Of a DNA stretch of 64,000 nucleotides, positions 12,201 through 20,121 are shown one piece after another. Position numbers and translations under genes: made by a program. Below the pieces are notes generated by a model. That model was not told the origin of the DNA. It did not search any database and saw only the letters and a list, made by a program, of their open reading frames with translations. Position 1 is the stretch's first letter; every line of letters begins with the position of its first letter. This stretch comes from Amoebophrya sp. A120 (lineage: Eukaryota; Sar; Dinophyceae; Syndiniales; Amoebophryaceae), in the NCBI GenBank assembly GCA_905178155.1, contig CAJINV010000004.1, positions 9,355,360-9,419,359 of the forward strand, given 5' to 3'.

Positions 12201-14526
12201 ACCAACCCTGGAACAAAAGCACGAACGTGTACGGGTCGCTGCACAAGTTTTCCCGGGGGAAAAACAGTCCAAAGACTTTCGCACCGGACTACGTTGTGGC
12301 GAAAGTGGAAAAGAATCTGGAAGAGGAACGGGAGACGGCTATGTTGAGGGAGCAAATGAAGAGCATGATGCTGAAATCTACTTCGGGTAAGGATGATATA
12401 AACGAAGCCGGCTTTCTCGGTAGGGATTCTGCTGCGAAAAGTACAACAGAAGGTGCACTGGGGAGTGTCGGAAATGATGTTCAACATAATGCTGACGGCA
12501 ATGTTGAATTTGAAAAACAGAGGACGGCAAAAGGAACAAAAGGGAACGCAGCCACAACGAAAGCCGTCAACATCAAAGCTCCTTCAAACAAGACTCCGAT
12601 CATATCCCCTTTGAACGACAAAAACTTTACCTTCATCCCGCCGCAACGAACTGAAAAAGACAACCCAGTGCTGGAAAACCCGCCGAGGCTAACGAAACGG
12701 AACGTGAAAACGGGTATTGGCTTCACCGGCGGTATATGGATCGCAAAAATGTCTGGGTCTGGAAGGATGCGAACGCGTGATGCGCATTTCGCAACACGGA
12801 CAGATCTCTCATGCATAGGCAGCAAAAGGTGCCCACTTCCTGTCACCAGAATGGGGGATTTGTCATGCGGATTAAGCAATGCAGAAGCTTCTCGAAATCT
12901 GTGATGCTAGGGCTTCCATGACAGACATTTGGTGTCATGCAAAAACAGCATGACAAAAATCTGCATTCTTCCAGACCCAGACATTTTTACATTTGATACG
13001 GTATCGATATTCACCATTCGCCCGCTTCCAGCAAACGAACCGCGTCACCCCCGGACAAGGAAAAAGTCGTCAGCGCGTCGCCGCCGCACACGTTTTCCGG
13101 GCTTCCGGTGCTGAGGGCAAAGAAGAAAAAGCCGCAGCTGCAGGCACGAAGCAGTATGAAATTTCAGGACTTTGACCACAATTTGCGGAAGCAGGTGAGT
13201 ACCCCTTTGACCGATGAGAAGTTAAGACGGATTGCTGCCTCTTTACCGACGACTCCAATCAACAAACCGAAACTGAAACGCGGCAAGAGCCCTGCTCGCC
13301 CTGTCGCCGTGCAGACCGACTACTCCATGTCGCCGCGGTCCGTGATGATGCGCACGCAGTGGGAGAATTTGGGCGGCATGGACCTGCCCCCGGAGAAAGT
13401 GCTCCCGTTTGATAGAACCGCGTCCATGTTTATCGGCGCAAGGATGATGGAAGCGATGAAACATTACAACGCTGGTGGAGAAGATGGCTCAAGTAGACCG
13501 ACAGAAATCTACACGTCCCAGAGGTTTCTGAAAGGCGCGGCGGGGCCGTCGCCAACGCACATCGCACCGGCGGCCTTCGGGAGGATGAGTCAGAAGCCGC
13601 TGGAGGGGAGGAAGATTATTGAGAGGAGCGAAAATGACGAAGTAGAGAAGGTGCAGGAGTTGGCGAGGATTACGATGCTGGAAAAGGCTCTGCTAGAGAA
13701 GGGGGAGAAGGATAGAGAAGCCGCAAGACTGACCAGCCCATTGTCGTCGGGGCTGCAGCAGCAGCCGACCTCGTTCGCCGACCAAGTCCGCAAGGATAAA
13801 AACGCTGGAGGAGAGCTGCAGGAAAACGAGAAGGCAAAAAAGCCGCCGAAAATCAAGACGGTCTTAGCCCCTTCACATGGCAGAACCTCTGGGGTTAGCG
13901 CGCTGGACGATTTCCTCTCCGACACGAGCGAACGGAGTTTCGGGAAGAAAAGGACCCCCAGGAAGAAACACGTGAAAGCGCCGGCGCACGGCCGGCCGAC
14001 CGGCGTAGACCCCTTTGCGGTATTGGCGGGGGTACCCTCGTCCGGTGGGGGTGGGGAGGGGGAGGCGGCAGAGCATGAGGCCAACCCGTCTCCTGGGCGG
14101 CAAGGTATACTTGCTTTCTCCTGTAGTGTATTCACAAAAATGCTGTTTCAAAATAAATCTCGTATCAAAATAAATACAGTGATCCAAATTTGTAATAGCT
14201 CTTTTGTGAACCGGACGCGCCCACCGCACTGCCCGCAGTTTTGTTTATGCTCCGCGCTGAACAATCTCGGGGTCCATCACATTAGAGGCCGGGCGGGCCA
14301 TTGTGGCCGCGGCTTGGGCTTGCTCCGTCATGCCTCAACCTGCCTTCAAGGCGGGCCAAGCATGTCGTCTCCACGCCTGGGGCATGCAGTCAGTGGTCGA
14401 CGTACGTTGCTAGTCGCAACTGCGTCGTGGGACGCCGGAACTGCAAGTAGCAGTACGGCGCCCCTGGCGGCCTCGTCCGGTTCCCAAACCGGGCGTGGGA
14501 AAAACGCCAAAGTGGGGGTGCCTTAG
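294..14526 (+). CDS. Giant coiled-coil, low-complexity protein, 5' partial
   Basis: I do not recognise this protein. Exons that join in frame: 294-3545, 3732-4520, 4787-6220, 6376-6410, 6696-6837, 6993-9949, 10220-11409, 11595-11639, 11754-11856, 12117-12734 and 13004 onward, about 4,030 codons in all. Only 3546-3731 is an ordinary GT-AG intron; the other ten are introners. Residues 160-400 hold a degenerate repeat of the form KYxDAQS (SKYEDAL, KQYADAQSK, QKYADAQSNKYDE, TEYVDAR). Charged coiled coils lie near residues 500-580 (LAKQNEELKKQLAQ) and in the exons after 3732 (EKLAKIKEVERLEQERLDN). KSPRGG recurs near 2,740 and 9,275. Ser-, Gln- and Pro-rich linkers fill much of the rest. A cytoskeletal or scaffold role is only a guess. 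The 3' end is uncertain: a plausible donor (CAAG/GTATAC at 14105) precedes sequence that looks non-coding, so the last true codon may be near 14104. The start is outside the window. Confidence 0.75.
3546..3731 (+). other. Spliceosomal GT-AG intron (186 bp)
   Basis: Donor GCAAG/GTAAGA and acceptor CTACAG/ATCC. Its length is a multiple of three. Removing it skips the TAA at 3547 and joins the frame ending in RLQA to the frame beginning SGHLSQEG. The nearer AG at 3711 would shift the frame. It has no inverted repeats and no target duplication, unlike the introners around it. Confidence 0.75.
4521..4781 (+). mobile_element. Introner A1 (261 bp)
   Basis: Starts TATGAACTGC, left arm CTGGGTCTGGAAG, right arm CTTCCAGACCCAG, ends CTTGATA. 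Perfect 5-bp direct repeats GCGAA at 4516-4520 and 4782-4786. Removing 266 bp joins frame 1 (EFDQIAPVA) to frame 3 (KEVVRLALAQD) with no stop. Contains several TTGTNATGC motifs. Confidence 0.9.
6221..6370 (-). mobile_element. Introner B2 (150 bp), reverse orientation
   Basis: Starts TATGAAATGCAAAAGCATCG, ends TTTTGCACAGGATA, perfect repeats AGCAT at 6216-6220 and 6371-6375. Removal keeps the frame (SIFYPPRRNKQ). Its reverse complement matches introner B3 (6838-6987) along the whole 150 bp, so the two copies in this gene are inserted in opposite directions. Confidence 0.9.
6411..6690. mobile_element. Introner C1 (280 bp)
   Basis: Terminal arms TATCCTGAGTAAAAACG and CGTTTTTACTCAGGACA, extending inward through TACCCACACCAGAGT and its complement. 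Direct repeats TGAGA at 6406-6410 and 6691-6695. It lies between B2 and B3, leaving exons of only 35 and 142 nt. Removing 285 bp gives KQHEKFVRKDEQ. Single member of its family in this window. Confidence 0.88.
6838..6987 (+). mobile_element. Introner B3 (150 bp)
   Basis: Starts TATCCTGTGCAAAAGTATCG, ends TTTTGCATTGCATA, perfect repeats GCGAA at 6833-6837 and 6988-6992. Removal gives KPSRAKTDSQVEVV in one frame. Same length as B2 and B6. Confidence 0.9.
9950..10214 (+). mobile_element. Introner A2 (265 bp)
   Basis: TATCAAATGTAAAAATG...CTGGGTCTGGAAG on the left and the complement on the right, ending GATG. Repeats CGCAC (9945-9949) and CGCAT (10215-10219) differ at one base; keeping either copy still encodes PALPG. 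Removing 270 bp continues the frame into GDIFPQEDLDS. Confidence 0.88.
11410..11589 (-). mobile_element. Introner B4 (180 bp), reverse orientation
   Basis: Starts TATGCATTGCAAAAGTATCG, ends TTTTTGCAGTGCATC. The flanks ATCAT and TCCAC no longer match, so this copy looks old. Removing 185 bp joins KSPYAYH to PQTKKMHQYDEF. Internal sequence runs in the same direction as B2, opposite to B3 and B6. Confidence 0.75.
11640..11748. mobile_element. Introner D1 (109 bp)
   Basis: Arms TATTCACAGAAAAAAACCC and GAGTTTTTTTCTGTGCATA, extended by ATCCACATCC and its complement. Flanks GGCAT and CTCAT share only the last three bases. Removing 114 bp keeps the frame, and no stop interrupts the unremoved sequence either, so retention would also be translatable. 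Two TTTGTCATGC motifs. Shortest introner in the window. Confidence 0.75.
11857..12111 (+). mobile_element. Introner A3 (255 bp)
   Basis: TATCAAATG...CTGGGTCTGGAA and complement ending CATTTGATA. Perfect repeats ACCGC at 11852-11856 and 12112-12116. Removing 260 bp joins RRGRSPP to KSDNSVLSKDNW. The interior is close to A5 and A7 (shared CTTGTGATGCTGGGTGGCGT). Confidence 0.9.
12735..12998 (+). mobile_element. Introner A4 (264 bp)
   Basis: Starts TATGGATCGCAAAAATGTCT, right end CAGACATTTTTACATTTGATA (20-plus bases matching the A arm). Perfect repeats CGGTA at 12730-12734 and 12999-13003. Removing 269 bp gives GFTGGIDIHHSPASSK. Confidence 0.88.
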
Positions 14527-15004
14527 TATCCCTGGAGCGGGCGGCCCGTAAACGGGACCCGACCCGGGTAGATCCTCGTGCAGGCCCCGACCTGCCGAGA
14601 AGAATCCCCGGAAGTGCCCGACTGGCACAGGACGTGTGGAAGTCCAACGTAGGCGTCTGACAAACGCCGGCAAAGGCTGACGGGGTCCCCCCTCCCCTCA
14701 CCTGCGCCACTCAGGGTGAGCACAGCTCCCCGAAACCCCATTCCAGTGAGCCCCCACCCGCTCACACCGAGGCGTCTCTCCCTGTTGGAAGGGGAGGGGG
14801 CCTCGCTGTCACTAGAGTCACGCGCTTGGGTTAATCTCAAGATTGCTTCGCGCAACCAGGCGCGTGACTCAAAATTCCACGTGTAAAAGCGCCCCGGGCG
14901 CCGTGCGCCGCACGAAAAAAAGCGGCAAGGTAACGTGGGGCACCTCGCCCCACGGTGTGTGCCGCTCGTAAGAGCGGCTGTGTCTCTCCTCCGCGTAGGA
15001 GAGA
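14400..15004. ncRNA. Candidate structured RNA: dense hairpin series
   Basis: No convincing coding frame, but perfect stem-loops follow one another. Examples: ACTGC/GCAGT (14440-14454), CCGGTT/AACCGG (14477-14492), GCAGG/CCTGC (14580-14595), GGCGT/ACGCC (14652-14668), an 11-bp stem GAGTCACGCGC/GCGCGTGACTC (14815-14825 with 14860-14870). Then five nearly back to back: GCGCC/GGCGC (14889-14901), CGTGC/GCACG (14902-14914), GTGGGGC/GCCCCAC (14935-14953), GCCGCTC-GTAA-GAGCGGC (14961-14978) and TCTCTCCT/AGGAGAGA (14983-15004). A non-coding RNA, a repeat with cruciform structure or a transposon end are all possible. I cannot assign a family or strand. Confidence 0.4.
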
Positions 15005-15029
15005 AGCGTGGCGCCGACAGGCACCACGC

Positions 15030-15180
15030 AAGACGCGCGCGCGCACCTCGAGGCCACGATCACGCGTGCGTCTCGAAACGCGCGCGTGCGCCTCGAGGCC
15101 ACGAGGCGCACGAGCACACGCAGTGCGAGGTCACGCGCGCGCGTGCACCTCGAAACCCTGGCCGCGAGGCGGCAGGGGAA
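15030..15180. repeat. CG-rich degenerate direct repeats
   Basis: Several copies of a unit around GCGCACCTCGAGGCCACGA and GTGCACCTCGAAACC, separated by alternating purine-pyrimidine CGCGCG runs. The tract lies between the hairpin series and the assembly gap. About 400 bp of unremarkable sequence (15181-15601) follows, in which I see no gene. Confidence 0.5.
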
Positions 15181-15601
15181 CGGACTACGAGATGCAGCCG
15201 CACCGTAGTAGCCGCGTGTTCGTTTATGGTTGAAAATCGATCGACAGGACGTTGTGCATCAAGATTCGCTGCCTAAATGTCGGTCGTCGCAAGAAGGCTG
15301 TCGGTCGAGAGGTGACTGAGAATGGACTTTCGTACTTCAGAGACCGTTGCGACACGTACGCGAGCCGTAGAGCCGCAAGGACCTCGACGTCAAAGGATAT
15401 GCGAAAATCGTACAACAGAAGGACGTTCAAAAAATCGTGGGCAGTACAACCCACGCCGATCCCTAGCAGTAAAGTCGTCCAGTAGATACTGATCGATCGT
15501 CGAACGACCATAGACACAAACCGCAGGCAAATAAAATCACATACAGGGCAGGAGCTTAAAGCACATTGCAAACCCACATAGTAGCTAGCACTAGGCACTC
15601 T

Positions 15602-15701
15602 NNNNNNNNNNNNNNNNNNNNNNNNNNNNNNNNNNNNNNNNNNNNNNNNNNNNNNNNNNNNNNNNNNNNNNNNNNNNNNNNNNNNNNNNNNNNNNNNNNN
15701 N
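15602..15701. other. Assembly gap (100 N)
   Basis: Exactly 100 N, the usual placeholder for a scaffold gap of unknown size. Features on the two sides may not be truly adjacent. Confidence 0.99.
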
Positions 15702-15888
15702 CTCGGCGATCCTCCTGCCGCTAAGCTCTTAGTTCCGCCATCGATCAAGGTGGGCGCGAGTAAACCAAAACACTAACACGCTAAACACACAGACATCAAC
15801 GAAACGCAGTCGATCCGTTAGTCGATCCATTTAGCAGAAGCTAGATCCTAATGTGTCCAAACCAAAAGTAACAACGTCTGATCTAAAA

Positions 15889-16509
15889 ATGATCTCAGGT
15901 ACCGACCGACCGGGAGACGTGGAGGTTGTTGAAGGGGAAGACGGAACAAGGGAGAGCCGACGAGTACAGGAGAAATTGTCACCGACGGCGGGAGCAGCTG
16001 CTGCCGCAACCTCATCTAGCAGCACCAAAGTCGATTTACTGCACCACAAACCCTCCCTATCCCGCGGTTTGAGCGACGCCGCTTCTTCCTCAAAATTGTC
16101 CGCCCACAGCAAGGACTCAACCGTGCATCACCACTCACGGGGTTCAATCGTGCCGCGCAACCGCCCGGTCGGCACGACGGGGGTGAAACGGGTCGGCACT
16201 CGAGACCTTCACGGTGAGGGGGAGGATGCTCCTGGTACCAGTGAGGAGAGCGTCGAAGAATCCGCGTCGTCAAGTGCCAGAAGCGGGTCCGCGGTGGAAG
16301 TGCAAAACGAAATTTCGTCCTCTTCGAAAGGAAGCAGAAGCGGAAGTGCTGGTAAGACGACCTCGTCCGAAGAAGAAAGTAGGTCCAGGGGTTCGCAAAG
16401 TTTGCAAGACCAACGGGCCAACACGCAGGAGCACTTGGAGCTGCAGGAAGAGCTGCTGGGCCTGTCGACAACACACTCCACGATCCAGCTGCCGCCTGCG
16501 GATTTGTGA
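15889..16509 (+). CDS. Ser-rich low-complexity protein, unknown
   Basis: A 206-codon frame from the first in-frame ATG (AAAAATGATCTC), ending TAG-free until TGA at 16507. It starts 187 bp after the assembly gap, and the frame is closed upstream, so the ATG is the likely start unless an intron lies in between. The product is hydrophilic, with Ser tracts (SSSSKGSRSGSAG), His clusters and a Gln/Leu-rich acidic C-terminus (HLELQEELLGLS). I recognise no domain. It could be a C-terminal exon of a gene beginning in the gap. Confidence 0.5.
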   Translation: MISGTDRPGDVEVVEGEDGTRESRRVQEKLSPTAGAAAAATSSSSTKVDLLHHKPSLSRGLSDAASSSKLSAHSKDSTVHHHSRGSIVPRNRPVGTTGVKRVGTRDLHGEGEDAPGTSEESVEESASSSARSGSAVEVQNEISSSSKGSRSGSAGKTTSSEEESRSRGSQSLQDQRANTQEHLELQEELLGLSTTHSTIQLPPADL

Positions 16510-17642
16510 GCGTGAGTGGGGCCGTATAGTCGTGGAAGAACAAGAAGTTGTAGGAGAGATGCAATTCCTAATCGCAAGTGTTTCTGTTTTCCAGGTCATC
16601 AATAGTAAACGAGAACACAACGAGGTTTTAACTCGCTCAAATTTTTTTTGATTTCAATTTGTGAATAGAGAATCGTGGTGGAGTAATTATTTGTTTGCTC
16701 ACTCATACTCAGAGTCAGAACTTTAAGACTAGTCGCAATCTTTTTGACGCTCGTTGTTATCGAGTCCCAGTGGCGCCTTCGTTTATTTGCCGATGTCCAA
16801 GAAGTGTCGAAAATAGCAAGAGCATAAATCGGACACCCATCAAATACAAGATCCGTTATCGCGTTATGCCGATGTGAAAAATTGATGAAGTTGATGAATG
16901 TTTACAGAGAATCAAAATAAATTCCGCTCCCCTTACCTTTGTACAAACGCAACTTGATGATCTTTGAATTAATATCGCCAGCACCTCACCCCCGCCGACC
17001 AGGATCAGGGCACACGTCAGGTTACTTTTGCGCCAATGCTTGCTTGTTATGTATGGTGGAGAAACAGTAGATGGGTTCTATTTAGTGTTGCAATAGGAAA
17101 TTTTATTCAGTCACAACGGTGCTCCTGTTGCCTATGTGCCTACCCGTAGTTGAAGTGACATATCACAGTTTCGTTCTTTCGAATTCCTGATCGTCAAGTC
17201 GTTTTCACTATCGTCTGTCGTGGTCCCGTGTCGTGTCGTTCCGGTGTATATACATACTATTACGCATTTTGTTTTTGTGCCGCAGACTTTCTTCTAGCAG
17301 CTCAGCATGTGATTGCGTCCAGATATGAACACCGTGCTCGTCCTGGTCTTACTCAAATCCAAATCGCTCCGTCCCGCGCATACTCGCTGCCGTATCCGTA
17401 TGGGTCCGTTGCTTTACGACTGTTGATATTGTATTTCTATTTCGATTGAGAAATCCAAATCCCGATTGTATCTTCGCTAATGCCCAGTAAGCACCAGGAC
17501 CAGCAGTTCACATACCGAAGCACGCGGGCCTCCCTAGAGGTAGTTCACGTCTCTCCTCTAAGAAAGTGAAAGCAAGTCCTTCATTCCACTTTTTCAGAGA
17601 AAAAAAACATTCGAAGTAGTGCCCCACTCTTGTATAGGCAAA
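16510..17642. other. Intergenic, AT-rich
   Basis: About 1.1 kb between two + strand genes. I see no long frame, RNA gene, introner or repeat. A polypyrimidine tract and AG just before the next gene (TTCACGTCTCTCCTCTAAG near 17550) could serve as a trans-splice acceptor, as dinoflagellate mRNAs are trans-spliced, but this is inference. Confidence 0.4.
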
Positions 17643-19268
17643 ATGTCGATCTTCCAAAAAACTATGTCCATGTCGATCTTCCACATGCAGCGCTGGTCAC
17701 CACGGGTGGTGTGGGTTTCCTTGCTCCTTCTAGCGTTTGCGGCCATCGTCATCATCACAACCACGCTGCACCATTCGCATGTTTTCCTGGGCTTGCACAA
17801 CTTCGACGTCCCAGTACTGGCGGGCTCGTGGTCTTCATCATCAGAAACAAGCTGGGCGTCATCAAAAACTTCTCAAGGGGTAATACACAAGCACTTTCGC
17901 GGGAACACCAATGACAACTACATTGGGAGGGTGAATAGAAACGTTGATGAACCACGTAAAAACGCCTTAGCAAAAGAACGTAAACGCGACGAGCGGGTGC
18001 CTTCCGCGGTCGTTCGTGGACAACAACCTACAACTCCGAGCAAAGGGCCCCAGATGACCATGCAGCCCCGACCGTGGTCCCCGCTCCCCGCGCTCTGGGA
18101 CACGCAAACCCCGATCGGCCACGACAGGAACGACCGATGCGACTGGAGGCAAATCCGGACCCACCTCCCGGCACCGCACACGAACACGTGGCTCTGTCTC
18201 CGACCGTACAGTGATTTGGTCACCAACGCGGTGCGGCGAAACGGGGAGTGGGGTGATTGTCACCGGTTGCCGCTTTTGCACGACGCGGCGAAAAGGAGTT
18301 TTTTCCCACCCAAGCAAAAACAGTCCTCAGTGGCAGTAAATGGTGCGGCTGTACGGGCACCAGTGCCACCATTGCAAGCGGGTGCAGGAGCTCCAGAACA
18401 GCAGCAGCACCTGCTTCCCTACATGGAGATCGGCGTGAACATCGGTTCGTGCTACGTTCCGATGACCCAGAAGACGGACATCGAATTCGCGCTCGGCTTC
18501 GAACCGTCGCCGAAAAACCTTTTTTACACCAGCAGCTCCCTCGTGCGGGTTTTTCAGGACGCAGACAAGGACAACAAAAGGTTTCAGCTGCAACAGATGA
18601 GCGGCAACTTGAACAAACTACCCCTGGGTAGTAGACAACAGCTGCAACTGAAAACCAACAGCACGACTCTCCGCGAGCGCATTCGCCTCGCGCCGGTCGC
18701 GCTCGGCGAGACGAACACGGACCTCACGCTTTTTTCGGAGCCGGGAAACGCGGGGAATTCGGTGCTCGGGAAGCCGGTGCACGCGAATTTAGTGGAGGGG
18801 AAAGTGCCGGTGGTGCGCCTGGACGATTATTTCCGGGCGGGCGGGGACGTTGCTGCTTTGGTGCCTTCGATTTCTGCGTCGAAAAGTGGTGAGACAAAAG
18901 TTCCACCGGCGTCTTTGCTTCCGCGTCATCAACAGGACCTCCTTGATGTGTACAACGGCAAGAAGAAGTTTGGCGTTTTGAAAATGGACGCGCAGGGGTT
19001 CGAGACCAAGATTTTCCGCGGGGCGAAACACCTGCTAAAAATCCAAGCCTTCAAATTCATCCATTTCGAGCTGGCAACGGAGTGGCTGCGGGGGCAGGGT
19101 ACCTCGGCCGAGGAGTTTTTGAAATTGCTGGAAGATGCCGGGTACCAGATCTGCGGCTACCGAAAAGTGGCAAATTTGGTTGAGCGGCTGCGGGGCAGAA
19201 ACGTTGTTGAAACGCATCTGGCGTACGCCGGGAGGGACGATGCCGGCGGATGCAGAATTGGGGCGTGA
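17643..19268 (+). CDS. FkbM-family methyltransferase, single-pass membrane protein
   Basis: 541 residues from the first ATG (17643); an upstream GTG frame is ignored. Residues 20-43 (RVVWVSLLLLAFAAIVII) form one N-terminal membrane segment after a short basic tail, suggesting a type II protein with a lumenal catalytic domain. Near residue 261, MEIGVNIGSCYVPM followed by ALGFEPSPKN matches the SAM-binding motif I/II arrangement of FkbM-type (Methyltransf_21) enzymes. KFGVLKMDAQGFETKIFRGA and FIHFELATEWLRG near the C-terminus are the other typical blocks of this family (KxDxxGxE; FE). The 200 residues between anchor and domain contain CDWRQI and CLRPYSD. Such enzymes O-methylate sugars or other small acceptors; the substrate is unknown. 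The gene is intronless, unlike its neighbours. Confidence 0.8.
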   Translation: MSIFQKTMSMSIFHMQRWSPRVVWVSLLLLAFAAIVIITTTLHHSHVFLGLHNFDVPVLAGSWSSSSETSWASSKTSQGVIHKHFRGNTNDNYIGRVNRNVDEPRKNALAKERKRDERVPSAVVRGQQPTTPSKGPQMTMQPRPWSPLPALWDTQTPIGHDRNDRCDWRQIRTHLPAPHTNTWLCLRPYSDLVTNAVRRNGEWGDCHRLPLLHDAAKRSFFPPKQKQSSVAVNGAAVRAPVPPLQAGAGAPEQQQHLLPYMEIGVNIGSCYVPMTQKTDIEFALGFEPSPKNLFYTSSSLVRVFQDADKDNKRFQLQQMSGNLNKLPLGSRQQLQLKTNSTTLRERIRLAPVALGETNTDLTLFSEPGNAGNSVLGKPVHANLVEGKVPVVRLDDYFRAGGDVAALVPSISASKSGETKVPPASLLPRHQQDLLDVYNGKKKFGVLKMDAQGFETKIFRGAKHLLKIQAFKFIHFELATEWLRGQGTSAEEFLKLLEDAGYQICGYRKVANLVERLRGRNVVETHLAYAGRDDAGGCRIGA

Positions 19269-20121
19269 GTCACGTTCTTTCTTGTTGAAATCTCATCTTC
19301 TATTGTCTTTTTGAAGAATGAAGATGTAGTCCGTTGCTATTTCTTCGTAGAACTACCATGATTAGTTTCTGTCGTGATAAATATCCATGGTACCATCTTC
19401 ACACTACACAGAAAAGTACTTACATACATTCACGTAAAGGTTTACGTTGCTTTAGGTTTACAATTTCATTTTTCATCATAACATAAGTAAGCTGAGTGGT
19501 TTTTCTTTGCTATAGCAATGTCACACAGGGCTTCACCTCTCCCAGCCAGTCATGCGTGATCGAGGACGAGGACTATAAAGTGGTACTTGAAAACGAAAAT
19601 TACCGCAAAGTTTGTCACTCTTATTTCCTGCCATCTCCTCTGCCAGTAACAGTATCTGCTTACCACAACAGCGGCGTCGAACGCACAAATAGATAAATTT
19701 GAATCGCTGAGGACAAAGTGAAATATCGTTGTTCGCAAGCACTAGCACTACGTGCTTCTCACATGGCCTTTCTTTGGTAACAACAAGCAATAGAGTGACA
19801 TAGACATCATCCGTACCGAGACACAACGACCTGGCTTCCTTCAACAACTTCAATTACCTCAAAAGTAATCGGTTGATGTGTCCTCACTGCAGGTCCTCAT
19901 TCCATAACGGCGCATCGGCGGCCTCGATGATAATTTTTACATATTTATGATCAAAGTTATTTGGTTTTCGATTTCCTAAAACAAAGTTAGGTTTTGACTT
20001 TTGGATTTTCCATTTTCCATTACCACTCGTTTCATCTTCATCACGCTCCATTTTTCCGCAAAAAGCAAATAATGCCGGCTCGTCTTTAAGCAACCCCAGC
20101 GAAGTACATCAAGAGCTCAAC
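19269..20121. other. Intergenic, no gene seen
   Basis: About 850 bp of AT-rich sequence between the methyltransferase and the carrier gene. Only short frames on both strands; no introner termini or structured RNA noticed. Confidence 0.4.

Noticed and set aside
15030-15180. CRISPR-like spaced repeats
   Set aside because: Units are irregular in length and spacing and grade into alternating CG runs; better described as degenerate repeats.
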